From an uncultured Lachnospiraceae bacterium (lineage in GTDB: Bacteria; Bacillota; Clostridia; Lachnospirales; Lachnospiraceae), in assembly GCA_948665105.1 (NCBI GenBank), contig CAPNGW010000021.1, positions 1 to 16,686 of the forward strand: DNA of 16,686 nucleotides, written 5' to 3'. Under the pieces are notes generated by a model. It worked only from the letters and a program-made list of their open reading frames with translations. It made no database searches and was not told where the DNA came from. Positions 1 to 7,123 of this stretch are shown here, piece by piece. A program made the translations under genes and the position numbers. Numbering within the stretch: position 1 is the stretch's first letter; each line of letters begins with the position of its first letter.

Positions 1-2075
1 CCCGCCTGACTGCCTGCCCGAAAAGCCACAGCTTCTTTCGGATGCTGTTGATCCCGCTCCACCGCCTGCCAAATCACCTTATTCTCTTTGGGACACTCCA
101 CTCTGGAAAATTCTCCAAACTGGAAAATCCTCCGGTATTTTTTATAAAATGCAATCTGCTCCTTTACTTCCTTCTTCTGAGCTGCCGTTAAATATTTAAA
201 ATCCATCTCGTACCCAAAGCATCCGAAGGCCGCCACCGCAAACCGGGTGGAAATAGAGGTTTTCCTTAAGGTCTGCTGGTGGGGCGACTCACTCACATGA
301 GCCCCCATGGTGGACGGCGGATAGAAATAGCTGAGCCCCGTCTGAATCTTTAAACGTTCCACCGGGTCCGTATCGTCCGAAGCCCAGATTTGCGGAGAGT
401 AGCACAGCATCCCCAGATCAAACCTGTTTCCTCCGGAGGAACAGCTTTCCAGTAAAATGTGGGGCCGGGGCCTGAAAATACGTGCAAGCACCCGATACAG
501 TCCCAGCATGTACCGGTGGTAAAATTCTCCCTGCCCCCGGCCACGCAAAGTTTCCGACCACCCTTCCGCAATGTGGCGGTTCATATCCCATTTCACATAG
601 TCCACATTTGCCTCATCCAGCACATGGGACACGTGCTTAACAATGTAGTCCTGCACTTCCTTCCTGCACAAATCCAGTACAAGCTGATTCCGCCCAAGCA
701 CCGCCGGGCGGTTGGGATTTTTGATGGCCCAGTCCGGGTGTGCCCGGTATAGCTTGCTGTCCTCATTTACCATTTCAGGCTCGAACCAGAGGCCGAATTT
801 TAATCCCATTTTATGAATCCGCTCCGCCAGGCCCTTTATACCGTGGGGCAGCTTCTTAGGATTCACGTCATAGTCCCCCAGCCCGGCCTTATCTGAGTTG
901 CGCTCACCAAACCAGCCGTCGTCCAGCACAAAAAGCTCAATGCCAAGCTTTTTGGCCTCCACCGCCATCCGAAGAAGCCGGCTCTCCTTAAAGTCAAAAA
1001 ATGTGGCTTCCCAGTTATTGAGAAGAATGGGCCGCTCCTTCCCCTGCCAGTCCCCCCGCACAATATGGCGGTTCACAAACCCATGAAAGGCATGACTGGC
1101 TCCGTTATATCCATGGCTGCTGCAGGTCATAACAGCCTCGGGTGTTTCAAAGGTCCGGCCCTTTTCCAGCGTCCAGTGAAAGCAGTAATCTCCGATGCCC
1201 ATGGCTACCCGGGCCAGCCCAAAGGCCGAAACCTGGGATGCGCTCATATGGTTCCCGCTGTAGATAAGGTTAAATCCGTACACCAAGCCCTTATCCTCAT
1301 TGGCTCCTTCCTCCCCCAGCATTATCCCGGGATTGTGACGATTACTGCTGCTTCCGGTGGTGGAGGTGTTTAAAACCAGATTTTCGTTAAGCTTCCTTAC
1401 GCTCACATGGGCTTCTTTTGACCAGCCGCCGTTTAAGGTCAGCATGGTATAATTCCGGTTGGGCAAATCCACCATCATGCTTAAAAACCGTCGAAGCTGC
1501 ACCGAACCTTCCTCCTCATTGACAAGAACCGCCCGGCGGGTAATCACATCCATATCAGGAAACACCGTGTAATACAGTTTCAGGTATACAGCAAAGGCGG
1601 TGTCCTTCATGGTGATGCAAAGGGTTTCTATTTCCCTCCCCGGTTCTTTTTGAGCGTCACCATTTTCCTTGTGTGCCCTTTTGCTTTCCGCTCCCTCTCT
1701 TTTTCCCTCCCACGCCGTGGGCAGAGTCTCCATGGGTACTGTTCCCTTTGTCACCGTAAAGCTCTCAAACACGAAATCCGCCGTAAAGCTTCCGTCCGGC
1801 ATCACCGCTTCCAGCGGCATAAACCGGTAATCGCCGCGCCCGATGGTGGAATACTCCAAAGGCAGGTTGTCCATACAGTACAAATCGTCCTCCGCACTGT
1901 AATTCACGCTGCTGCCCACCGCCGCCGTCCGTTTATAACGCACCCCGTCCACCGGCTGTATACTAAGAAACGGCCCGTAATAGAGATGCTCCAGATGTCC
2001 AAATTTTGTTTTGCAGAACCAGTAGCTGGTATGGGCTGTCTGAAGGTAAAATACCCCATCCTTTTCCTGAATCAT
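1..2075 (-). CDS. Alpha-galactosidase, GH36 family (3' end cut by window edge)
   Basis: This enzyme hydrolyses terminal alpha-1,6-linked (or other alpha-linked) galactose, as in raffinose-family sugars, galactomannan or glycoconjugates. I translated it by hand from the ATG at 2075; 691 residues are visible, and family members are usually about 730-750, so only a short C-terminal piece is missing. The N-terminal beta-sandwich carries the family stretch VYGFNLIYSGNH. The TIM barrel carries VKWDMNRH with the expected nucleophile Asp497, CSSGGNRFD, and ASDDTDPVER with the expected acid/base Asp567. The 70-residue spacing between these aspartates matches Geobacillus AgaA (Asp478/Asp548). A charged stretch at about residues 122-149 looks like a loop insertion of about 19 residues, which explains the numbering offset. 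No signal peptide is seen, so it is probably cytoplasmic and acts on imported oligosaccharides. The start follows GGGGAGGA eight bases upstream. It has its own likely promoter and lies 73 bp after mtnA. The galactosidase call is firm; the natural substrate is unknown. Confidence 0.95.
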   Translation of the reverse strand, partial: MIQEKDGVFYLQTAHTSYWFCKTKFGHLEHLYYGPFLSIQPVDGVRYKRTAAVGSSVNYSAEDDLYCMDNLPLEYSTIGRGDYRFMPLEAVMPDGSFTADFVFESFTVTKGTVPMETLPTAWEGKREGAESKRAHKENGDAQKEPGREIETLCITMKDTAFAVYLKLYYTVFPDMDVITRRAVLVNEEEGSVQLRRFLSMMVDLPNRNYTMLTLNGGWSKEAHVSVRKLNENLVLNTSTTGSSSNRHNPGIMLGEEGANEDKGLVYGFNLIYSGNHMSASQVSAFGLARVAMGIGDYCFHWTLEKGRTFETPEAVMTCSSHGYNGASHAFHGFVNRHIVRGDWQGKERPILLNNWEATFFDFKESRLLRMAVEAKKLGIELFVLDDGWFGERNSDKAGLGDYDVNPKKLPHGIKGLAERIHKMGLKFGLWFEPEMVNEDSKLYRAHPDWAIKNPNRPAVLGRNQLVLDLCRKEVQDYIVKHVSHVLDEANVDYVKWDMNRHIAEGWSETLRGRGQGEFYHRYMLGLYRVLARIFRPRPHILLESCSSGGNRFDLGMLCYSPQIWASDDTDPVERLKIQTGLSYFYPPSTMGAHVSESPHQQTLRKTSISTRFAVAAFGCFGYEMDFKYLTAAQKKEVKEQIAFYKKYRRIFQFGEFSRVECPKENKVIWQAVERDQQHPKEAVAFRAGSQA

Positions 2076-2107
2076 GTGTGACGTCCTCCCCCTTAGTGCT
2101 TTCCATA

Positions 2108-2136
2108 ATTATAGCTTTTCCCGCCGCAAACTACAA
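2108..2136 (-). promoter_or_regulatory. Likely promoter of the GH36 alpha-galactosidase gene
   Basis: On the minus strand a perfect TATAAT (2108-2113) lies 17 bp downstream of TTGTAG (2131-2136, 3/6 match to TTGACA). Transcription would start about 25 bp before the ribosome binding region of the galactosidase gene. The box lies in the 73-bp gap after mtnA, so the galactosidase can be expressed independently. The shared 15-bp element found at the kinase and transporter promoters is absent here. Prediction from sequence only. Confidence 0.5.
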
Positions 2137-2148
2137 TATGATTCCATA

Positions 2149-3246
2149 CTAAAACGCAGCATTCCTCGCCGCCTCTTTTTTCGCAAAAATCTCCTTGAGG
2201 GACTCTGTATAGGGTGCCCTTGCAATTCCATACTCAGTAACAATCCCTGCAATCAAATCGTTGTCCGTCACGTCAAAGCAGGGATTAAACACCTTCACGC
2301 CCTCAGGCGCCATCCGCTCCTTGTACCACATCGTAGTAATTTCCTCCGGGGAGCGCTGTTCAATCTTAATATCGTCCCCTGTTGGTGTGTTGAGGTCGAT
2401 GGTGGAGGTGGGCGCACAGATGTATACAGGAACATGGTAGCGGCTTGCCACCGTGGCCACCACGGAGGTCCCAATCTTGTTGGCTGTATCGCCGTTGGCG
2501 GCAACCCTGTCGCAGCCCACAAACACCGCGTCCACCCACTTGTTTTTCATCACAGTGGCGGACATGTTATCGCAGATTAAGGTCACATCCAGACCTGACT
2601 CGTATAATTCAAAGGCTGTAAGCCGGGCTCCCTGTAAGAGGGGACGTGTTTCATCCGCATAGATGCGGAAGTTGTAGCCCCTCTCCTGTCCCAGATACAT
2701 GGGAGCCGTGGCCGTGCCGTATTTTACAGTGGCAAGCTTTCCGGCGTTGCAGTGGGTTAATAGGCCATCCCCGGGCTTTACCAGGGACAGTCCGTATTCA
2801 CCGATGCTCTTGCATACCCAGACATCCTCATTGCGGATTTCCATGGCCGCATCGTAGAGAATCCCCTTAAGCTCATGAAGGGGCTTATCCTTGTTGGCCC
2901 GGCATACGTCGTCCATACGGTTTAGGGCCCAGGAGAGGTTCACTGCAGTGGGCCGTGCGGAATCCAGATATTCCTTGGCCTTTGTAAACTGCGGGTAAAA
3001 CTCCTCCCAGGTGTCAGCCTGAATCTCCCTTGCCGCCAGATAGATGCCCATGGCCGCAGCCACGCCGATGGCAGGGGCCCCTCTGACCTTTAGCAGATAA
3101 ATGGCATTCCAGATATCCTCCTGCCTTGTCAGCTCAAGCAGCTCCATTTTATAAGGCAGCTTCGTCTGGTCAATAATCACCAGAGCACCCTTCTTTTCGT
3201 CCAGAGCCACTGTCTCGTAATCCATAACGGATTTCTTTTCACTCAT
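2149..3246 (-). CDS. mtnA: S-methyl-5-thioribose-1-phosphate isomerase (MtnA-type, eIF2B-alpha-like fold)
   Basis: MtnA converts 5-methylthioribose-1-phosphate to 5-methylthioribulose-1-phosphate in methionine salvage; members also isomerise 5-deoxyribose-1-phosphate in the DHAP shunt. The protein is 365 residues, cytoplasmic, close to the usual length. Family signatures are KVRGAPAIG, THCNAGKLAT with predicted catalytic Cys166, TRPLLQGARLTAFEL, and GCDRVAANGDTANKIGT with predicted catalytic Asp246. The 80-residue spacing equals Cys160/Asp240 of the Bacillus subtilis enzyme. The frame stays open upstream to 3417, but I chose the ATG at 3246 because AAGGAG sits seven bases before it and the extra 57 residues resemble no MtnA N-terminus. 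No mtnK, mtnB, mtnP or aldolase gene is nearby, so the pathway partner is encoded elsewhere or the enzyme serves another pentose phosphate. It follows the hybrid kinase by 192 bp and precedes the GH36 gene. Family assignment is firm; physiological substrate is inferred. Confidence 0.93.
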   Translation of the reverse strand: MSEKKSVMDYETVALDEKKGALVIIDQTKLPYKMELLELTRQEDIWNAIYLLKVRGAPAIGVAAAMGIYLAAREIQADTWEEFYPQFTKAKEYLDSARPTAVNLSWALNRMDDVCRANKDKPLHELKGILYDAAMEIRNEDVWVCKSIGEYGLSLVKPGDGLLTHCNAGKLATVKYGTATAPMYLGQERGYNFRIYADETRPLLQGARLTAFELYESGLDVTLICDNMSATVMKNKWVDAVFVGCDRVAANGDTANKIGTSVVATVASRYHVPVYICAPTSTIDLNTPTGDDIKIEQRSPEEITTMWYKERMAPEGVKVFNPCFDVTDNDLIAGIVTEYGIARAPYTESLKEIFAKKEAARNAAF

Positions 3247-3250
3247 TGTA

Positions 3251-3259
3251 CCTCTCCTT
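3251..3259 (-). promoter_or_regulatory. Ribosome binding site fixing the mtnA start
   Basis: The minus strand reads AAGGAGAGG with the AAGGAG core seven bases before the ATG at 3246. It favours this start over the in-frame ATG at 3417, which would add 57 unconserved residues. Confidence 0.75.
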
Positions 3260-3387
3260 TTCCTTGATATTTTGCGGTGAAAGCCATCTTGGCATTGTTC
3301 ATAAACGCAAGCGGTAAAAGTTAAAGGAACTGCCGCAAAATGGCGGATTTCAACAATATGTAGTGCATACCTTTCCCAGCTCTCAGC

Positions 3388-3417
3388 ATCATATTGTGGA
3401 ATCACTGTATTTTGCAA
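3388..3417 (-). promoter_or_regulatory. Possible mtnA promoter
   Basis: In the 192-bp gap between the hybrid kinase stop and mtnA, TTGCAA (3412-3417) and TATGAT (3388-3393) are separated by 18 bp on the minus strand. This would give a leader of about 135 nt. I see no S-box or other known riboswitch pattern in that leader, only a weak 4-bp stem near 3342-3355. No convincing terminator separates the kinase from mtnA, so read-through is also possible. Confidence 0.35.
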
Positions 3418-3438
3418 CAGCCCCTTTCAGATTCAAAG

Positions 3439-6003
3439 CTATTTCAAATATTCTTTTAATACACGGGACATTTTCATAATATCAATGGGCTTTGCTGTGT
3501 GGGCGTTCATGCCGCATTCCAGGCAGCGCTGGATATCATCAGAAAAGGCATCTGCGCTCATGGCAATGATTGGAATAGATAAAGCATCCTCCCTATCCAG
3601 CTTACGAATTTCCCTGGTGGCCTCATAGCCTGTCATATGCGGCATCCGTAAATCCATAAGAATGGCATCGTAATATCCCACCGGTGAATTTTGGAACTTA
3701 TCCAGGCATATCTGACCATCCTCTGCCCAATCCAGCTCCAGCCCCAGGTCGGACAAAAGGTCACTGGCCACTTCCCAGTTAAGCTCGTTATCCTCGGCAA
3801 CCAGAATGCGGTAGCCGGACAAATCAACACTCTGATCTGAAATCTGGCCTTGCACTTCTTCATCCTCCATAAAGTGACGAAGACCATAGAACAATGTTGA
3901 TTTAAACAGAGGTTTGGAAATGAAGCCGCTGATTCCCGCATTGCGTGCCTCTGCCTCAAATTCGCTCCAGTCGTATGCAGAAATCAAAAGAATCGGTATT
4001 TCATTATTTAAATTACGCCGAATCTCTTTGGCTACCTGGAGGCCATTCATGCCGGGCAGCTTCCAGTCCAATAAAATAATCTGATAATCGTCTCCCTTTT
4101 GATGCTCCTGGATTACCATATCTATGGCCTTCTCTCCGCTCAGGGTCCAATCAGCCTTTACCCCGATGGATTCCAGGGCATCTATGGTTGTCTTGCATAG
4201 TACCTCGTCATCATCCACCACCAGCATTTTCCAGGGCGGGAGCATCATATCTCCTTCCATTGCAGCGGCTTTTTCAAAGTCAAAGGTCAGATGGAATTCC
4301 GTACCCTTATTGGGCTGGCTTTGTACCTCAATGGTTCCCTCCATTGCGTCCACAATGTACTTTGTAATGGCCATCCCCAGGCCGGTGCCCTCCGTTTTGT
4401 TCACTCTGGCCCCATCGGCACGACTATAGGTATCGTATATTTTGTTCAGGAAATCCGGTGCTATGCCAATTCCGTTATCCTTAACATTAATATGGATTCG
4501 GACATAGCTTTCTCCTTTGGCAGACGGCTCCTGGGAAAGCACTAACTGTATGCCTCCTCCCTCCGGAGTATACTTGGTGGCATTGGACAGAAGATTCAGC
4601 AAAACCTGATTCAGGCGAACACCATCGCACCACACACTTTCCGTTAAGATATTATCTACATTTATGTTAAAGGTTTGGTTTTTCGTCTTCACCTGGGGCT
4701 GCATAATGTTAACAATGCCTTCCACAACCTCCTGTAAGGAAACCTGCTCCTTGGTCAGGGTCAATTTACCACTTTCGATTTTCGACATATCCAGGACATC
4801 GTTAATCAGCCCCAGCAGATGCTTACTGGACAGGGTAATTTTTCTCAGGCAATTTTTTACCTGCTCCCGGTTATCAATGTGCGCCATGGCAATAACGGTC
4901 ATGCCAACAATTGCATTCATAGGTGTACGGATATCGTGACTCATATTGGCTAAGAATTCACTCTTTGCACTATTTGCCTCAAGGGCTTCCTGGCGGGCCT
5001 TCTCCAATTCCCGAAGCTGTTGACGGGTCATGGAAAAATACCGGATGAATATCAATGTCAGGACAATTAGTACGGAAAGACAGGCCAGCAATGTTATGAA
5101 CATGCGCTGCACATTGAGGCCATTGATGCTCTGGTCCAATACACCGTAGGGCATCACCGCTATCAGATACCACTCTGAATAGGGCAGTGGCGTGCCGTAA
5201 ATTTGCCGATGTTCCCCATCTACATCAAGAATCGTGGTATACTCTCTGCCCTCTTTCAATGCATTGTCAAGCTCATTCAGAGAAGTATCTGAGGATGCTT
5301 CATCTGTCCCGGAAGCATGTTGCTCTTGCAGCTTTGCAAAGTAGTCCCACAATTCCGTGTTGGAATTGCGTATTACAAAGCTTCCATCCGGACGGACAAT
5401 ATAAAAATATGTCAACTGCCCTTCCTCCTCCAGGGAAAGCGCATTGGTGATATATGTAAGAGGAACAGCCGCAATCAGTCCCAGGCTTTTCTCACCGTTC
5501 TGCAATGGATAATCTGCCTGAACACCAAATAATACCACCTCATCTCCAGCCGCATTCACTCCCACGGCGACTCTTTGCTCCCCCTGCTTTAACGCTTCCA
5601 CAAAGGGCGGTGGATTTATTGGCTGTATTGGCGAGCCATAAAGCGTTTCAAAGTTTCCCCCTTCAGAGCAGAGGGCCAAATAGTCAAAATTTCTGATTTG
5701 CGCTCTGTAAATAAGCTCCTTATACAGGCCTTCCTGGTTATAGTCCTCTGTGGAAACCGCAGAAACAATGCCGTCCACCTGTTCAAAACGTAGCTTGATG
5801 ATATTTTCAAAATGCCTGGACATTTGCTCGTTCATTCCAGACATGTAAATTTCTCCCACTTCGTAAATGGTCTTATTGCTCTCCCGGTTCATGTAAACTC
5901 CCAGCATACTGAACACAATGACACTAAAGAGCAGAAATCCGATAAAGCTGTATTTTAGAAAACGGGTTGTTGGACTCTTCATTTTGCTGCTACTCATCGA
6001 CAT
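3439..6003 (-). CDS. Membrane hybrid sensor histidine kinase with two receiver domains
   Basis: This is an 854-residue inner-membrane sensor that would autophosphorylate on histidine and pass phosphate to its own receiver domains. The order is: TM1 (about 18-38); an extracytoplasmic sensing region (about 40-300, Cache-like in size and position); TM2 (about 301-323); a short coiled linker; the HisKA box NMSHDIRTPMNAI with His356; an ATPase domain with N box LLNLLSNATKYTPEG, DNGIGIA and GTGLGMAITKYIV; receiver 1 with VVDDDEV and Asp646 in LLDWKLPGMNG; and receiver 2 with VAEDNE and Asp784 in LMDLRMPHMTG. There is no HPt and no DNA-binding output, so the downstream partner lies elsewhere. GGAGG is only 1 nt from the ATG at 6006, 4 nt from the one at 6003 and 10 nt from the one at 5997; I list 6003, but 5997 is also possible. 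It is clearly paralogous to the partial kinase at the other end of the window. The ligand is unknown. Confidence 0.95.
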   Translation of the reverse strand: MSMSSSKMKSPTTRFLKYSFIGFLLFSVIVFSMLGVYMNRESNKTIYEVGEIYMSGMNEQMSRHFENIIKLRFEQVDGIVSAVSTEDYNQEGLYKELIYRAQIRNFDYLALCSEGGNFETLYGSPIQPINPPPFVEALKQGEQRVAVGVNAAGDEVVLFGVQADYPLQNGEKSLGLIAAVPLTYITNALSLEEEGQLTYFYIVRPDGSFVIRNSNTELWDYFAKLQEQHASGTDEASSDTSLNELDNALKEGREYTTILDVDGEHRQIYGTPLPYSEWYLIAVMPYGVLDQSINGLNVQRMFITLLACLSVLIVLTLIFIRYFSMTRQQLRELEKARQEALEANSAKSEFLANMSHDIRTPMNAIVGMTVIAMAHIDNREQVKNCLRKITLSSKHLLGLINDVLDMSKIESGKLTLTKEQVSLQEVVEGIVNIMQPQVKTKNQTFNINVDNILTESVWCDGVRLNQVLLNLLSNATKYTPEGGGIQLVLSQEPSAKGESYVRIHINVKDNGIGIAPDFLNKIYDTYSRADGARVNKTEGTGLGMAITKYIVDAMEGTIEVQSQPNKGTEFHLTFDFEKAAAMEGDMMLPPWKMLVVDDDEVLCKTTIDALESIGVKADWTLSGEKAIDMVIQEHQKGDDYQIILLDWKLPGMNGLQVAKEIRRNLNNEIPILLISAYDWSEFEAEARNAGISGFISKPLFKSTLFYGLRHFMEDEEVQGQISDQSVDLSGYRILVAEDNELNWEVASDLLSDLGLELDWAEDGQICLDKFQNSPVGYYDAILMDLRMPHMTGYEATREIRKLDREDALSIPIIAMSADAFSDDIQRCLECGMNAHTAKPIDIMKMSRVLKEYLK

Positions 6004-6029
6004 CATTCCTCCCTTTCTCTATACAAGCT

Positions 6030-6058
6030 ATTATGTATGATTTTAGGAAAAAATGCAA
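6030..6058 (-). promoter_or_regulatory. Weak promoter candidate for the hybrid kinase
   Basis: After the iron-sulfur operon terminator, the minus strand has CATAAT (6030-6035) 17 bp downstream of TTGCAT (6053-6058). The -35 match is poor (3/6). The gene needs some promoter here because a strong terminator lies just upstream. Confidence 0.3.
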
Positions 6059-6066
6059 TATTTTTT

Positions 6067-6094
6067 AAAAAAAGGAGCAGATTTCTCTGCTCCT
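6067..6094 (-). terminator. Intrinsic terminator of the iron-sulfur operon
   Basis: On the minus strand a perfect 9-bp stem (AGGAGCAGA with TCTGCTCCT) closes a GAAA tetraloop and is followed at once by a run of T. It lies about 45 bp after the stop of the membrane 4Fe-4S gene. The geometry is textbook rho-independent termination and separates this operon from the hybrid kinase downstream. Confidence 0.9.
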
Positions 6095-6139
6095 CCTGTC
6101 CCATTCCATGGGCGGTTATCTGCCTATTGTACCTATCTT

Positions 6140-6724
6140 TTACGCTTCCGTACTCCCCTTGTTTCTCGCCTTGCAAATCAGCTGCGTCATGGTTCCCATG
6201 GGGCAGTATACACACCAGGACCGGGGCTTAAACAGCAGCATCGTCACAAACCCCAGCACCGTGGAGGTCAGCATCACACTGTAAAATCCAAAGGCAAACT
6301 GGGCTACGCCCTGAGAAAGCAAGGTACCATGGTAGGCCCAGTGCCAGGGAACCTTAAAGGTCCACAAAAGCGTCACCGCCTTCCGTAAGTCCCCGGCACC
6401 TGCAAACACCAGATAGGTACTCCACAGCATCTGGAAAAACATAGCAAAAAAGAAAATCAAAAATCCATACCGGAACCACTTGCTTTTCAGCCATTTGGGA
6501 ATATCCTTTTTTCGGGACAGCCCGAATCTGCCACCCACCAGGCCAAAGAGCTGCCCTCTTCCACAGTAACGGTTGCAGTAGCCCTTGGTCCCGCCAAATA
6601 TGGAAATCAGCAGAGGGATAAAGAAGCACAACAGCCCCAGCCACGCAAACAGGATATTAAAAAATCCCAATATAAGATACGTTAAAGACACAATCCAAAG
6701 ATAATCATACCAGTGCTTTTTCAT
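6140..6724 (-). CDS. Membrane 4Fe-4S protein (Fer4_5/NapH-like)
   Basis: This 194-residue integral membrane protein has about four hydrophobic segments (about 9-43, read as two helices, 93-118 and 133-166) and two cysteine clusters: Cys50-x3-Cys54 in GYCNRYCGRGQL and Cys171-x2-Cys174-Pro in WCVYCPMGTMTQL, with Cys184 following. Such clusters are typical of Fer4_5/NapH/YccM-type proteins, which pass electrons between soluble ferredoxins and membrane partners. It is much shorter than full NapH or NosR proteins. Its start ATG overlaps the stop of the ferredoxin gene (ATGA, 6721-6724), so the two are translationally coupled and probably form one electron-transfer module. No reductase or quinone-linked subunit is in the window, so donor and acceptor are unknown. 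The family call comes from motif pattern and topology; the function is inferred. Confidence 0.8.
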   Translation of the reverse strand: MKKHWYDYLWIVSLTYLILGFFNILFAWLGLLCFFIPLLISIFGGTKGYCNRYCGRGQLFGLVGGRFGLSRKKDIPKWLKSKWFRYGFLIFFFAMFFQMLWSTYLVFAGAGDLRKAVTLLWTFKVPWHWAYHGTLLSQGVAQFAFGFYSVMLTSTVLGFVTMLLFKPRSWCVYCPMGTMTQLICKARNKGSTEA

Positions 6725-6933
6725 GACGCCACCTCCTCAATGGCAATCACCGTTGCCGGACATTCCCTGGCGCATTTCCCGCAGCCGATACACTTCTCCA
6801 CATCTACCTTTGCCGCAACCCCTCTCTCCACATATATGGCCTCTCTCGGACACACCTTCACACAGCATCCGCAGGCGACGCAATAGCTCCTGGCAACAGA
6901 TGCCTTTCGCATTTTCCGTTTTACCTCGCTCAT
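6721..6933 (-). CDS. 2[4Fe-4S] ferredoxin-type protein
   Basis: This is a 70-residue bacterial ferredoxin-like electron carrier. Two classical cluster motifs are present: CVACGCCVKVCP and CIGCGKCARECP, each CxxCxxCxxxCP, the first with one extra cysteine. The N-terminus (MSEVKRKMRKASVARS) is basic, which could help docking to the membrane or to an acidic partner. The frame is open to an ATG at 6957, but the ATG at 6933 is preceded seven bases upstream by AGGAGGAGG, so I use it. The gene overlaps the membrane 4Fe-4S gene by 4 bp and both end at the terminator at 6067-6094. The 165-bp upstream region holds a TATAAT and a small dyad. The ferredoxin fold is certain; the redox partner and pathway are not visible here. 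Confidence 0.92.
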   Translation of the reverse strand: MSEVKRKMRKASVARSYCVACGCCVKVCPREAIYVERGVAAKVDVEKCIGCGKCARECPATVIAIEEVAS

Positions 6934-6940
6934 GGAAAAA

Positions 6941-6949
6941 CCTCCTCCT
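6941..6949 (-). promoter_or_regulatory. Ribosome binding site fixing the ferredoxin start
   Basis: The minus strand reads AGGAGGAGG, ending seven bases before the ATG at 6933. The ATG at 6957 has no such site, so the shorter 70-residue product is preferred. Confidence 0.8.
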
Positions 6950-7005
6950 ATCATCACTTCTGATTTGAAATTAAATCTGCTCTCAGACTTAAAACTTTAT
7001 CACAT

Positions 7006-7046
7006 ATTATAGTAACTTTAGAAAAATTTTTCCGTGACAAAATCAC
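7006..7046 (-). promoter_or_regulatory. Possible ferredoxin operon promoter with an upstream dyad
   Basis: A perfect TATAAT lies at 7006-7011 on the minus strand, but no good -35 box sits at 16-18 bp. Instead a dyad GTGA-N5-TCAC (7034-7046) is centred about 41 bp upstream of the predicted start. That is where a Crp/Fnr-type activator would bind at an activator-dependent promoter. A 12-bp perfect palindrome GAAAAATTTTTC (7021-7032) lies between them. The five-base spacer does not fit the usual six-base Crp/Fnr or Rex spacing, so the identity of any regulator is open. Confidence 0.35.
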
Positions 7047-7067
7047 ATTTTGTAAAGGTGCACATCT

Positions 7068-7123
7068 GGAAGGAAGCCGCAAAGCCCATGCTGCAGGACT
7101 ACAAGCAAGGCTTCCTGCCTTCC
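7068..7123 (-). repeat. Imperfect inverted repeat around the GH29 stop codon
   Basis: Arms 7068-7078 and 7109-7123 pair as GGAAGCC/GGCTTCC with an outer GGAA/TTCC pair and a four-base bulge, enclosing about 30 nt that include the stop codon. No T-run follows on the minus strand, so it is not a standard intrinsic terminator. It may stabilise the 3' end of the operon mRNA. Confidence 0.35.

Noticed and set aside
1650..2580. Two medium-length plus-strand frames over the GH36 start and mtnA end
   Set aside because: Both are antisense to genes with intact catalytic motifs, and neither gives a recognisable protein.
3247..3387. SAM-type riboswitch before mtnA
   Set aside because: I looked for S-box-like conserved stems in the leader and found only one weak 4-bp stem and no terminator.
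3247..3417. In-frame 57-codon upstream extension of the mtnA reading frame
   Set aside because: The ATG at 3246 has a well-placed AAGGAG, the extension resembles no MtnA N-terminus, and a plausible promoter overlaps its first codons.
7068..7123. Intrinsic terminator after the GH29 gene
   Set aside because: The inverted arms enclose about 30 nt and no T-run follows on the minus strand, so I list it only as an inverted repeat.
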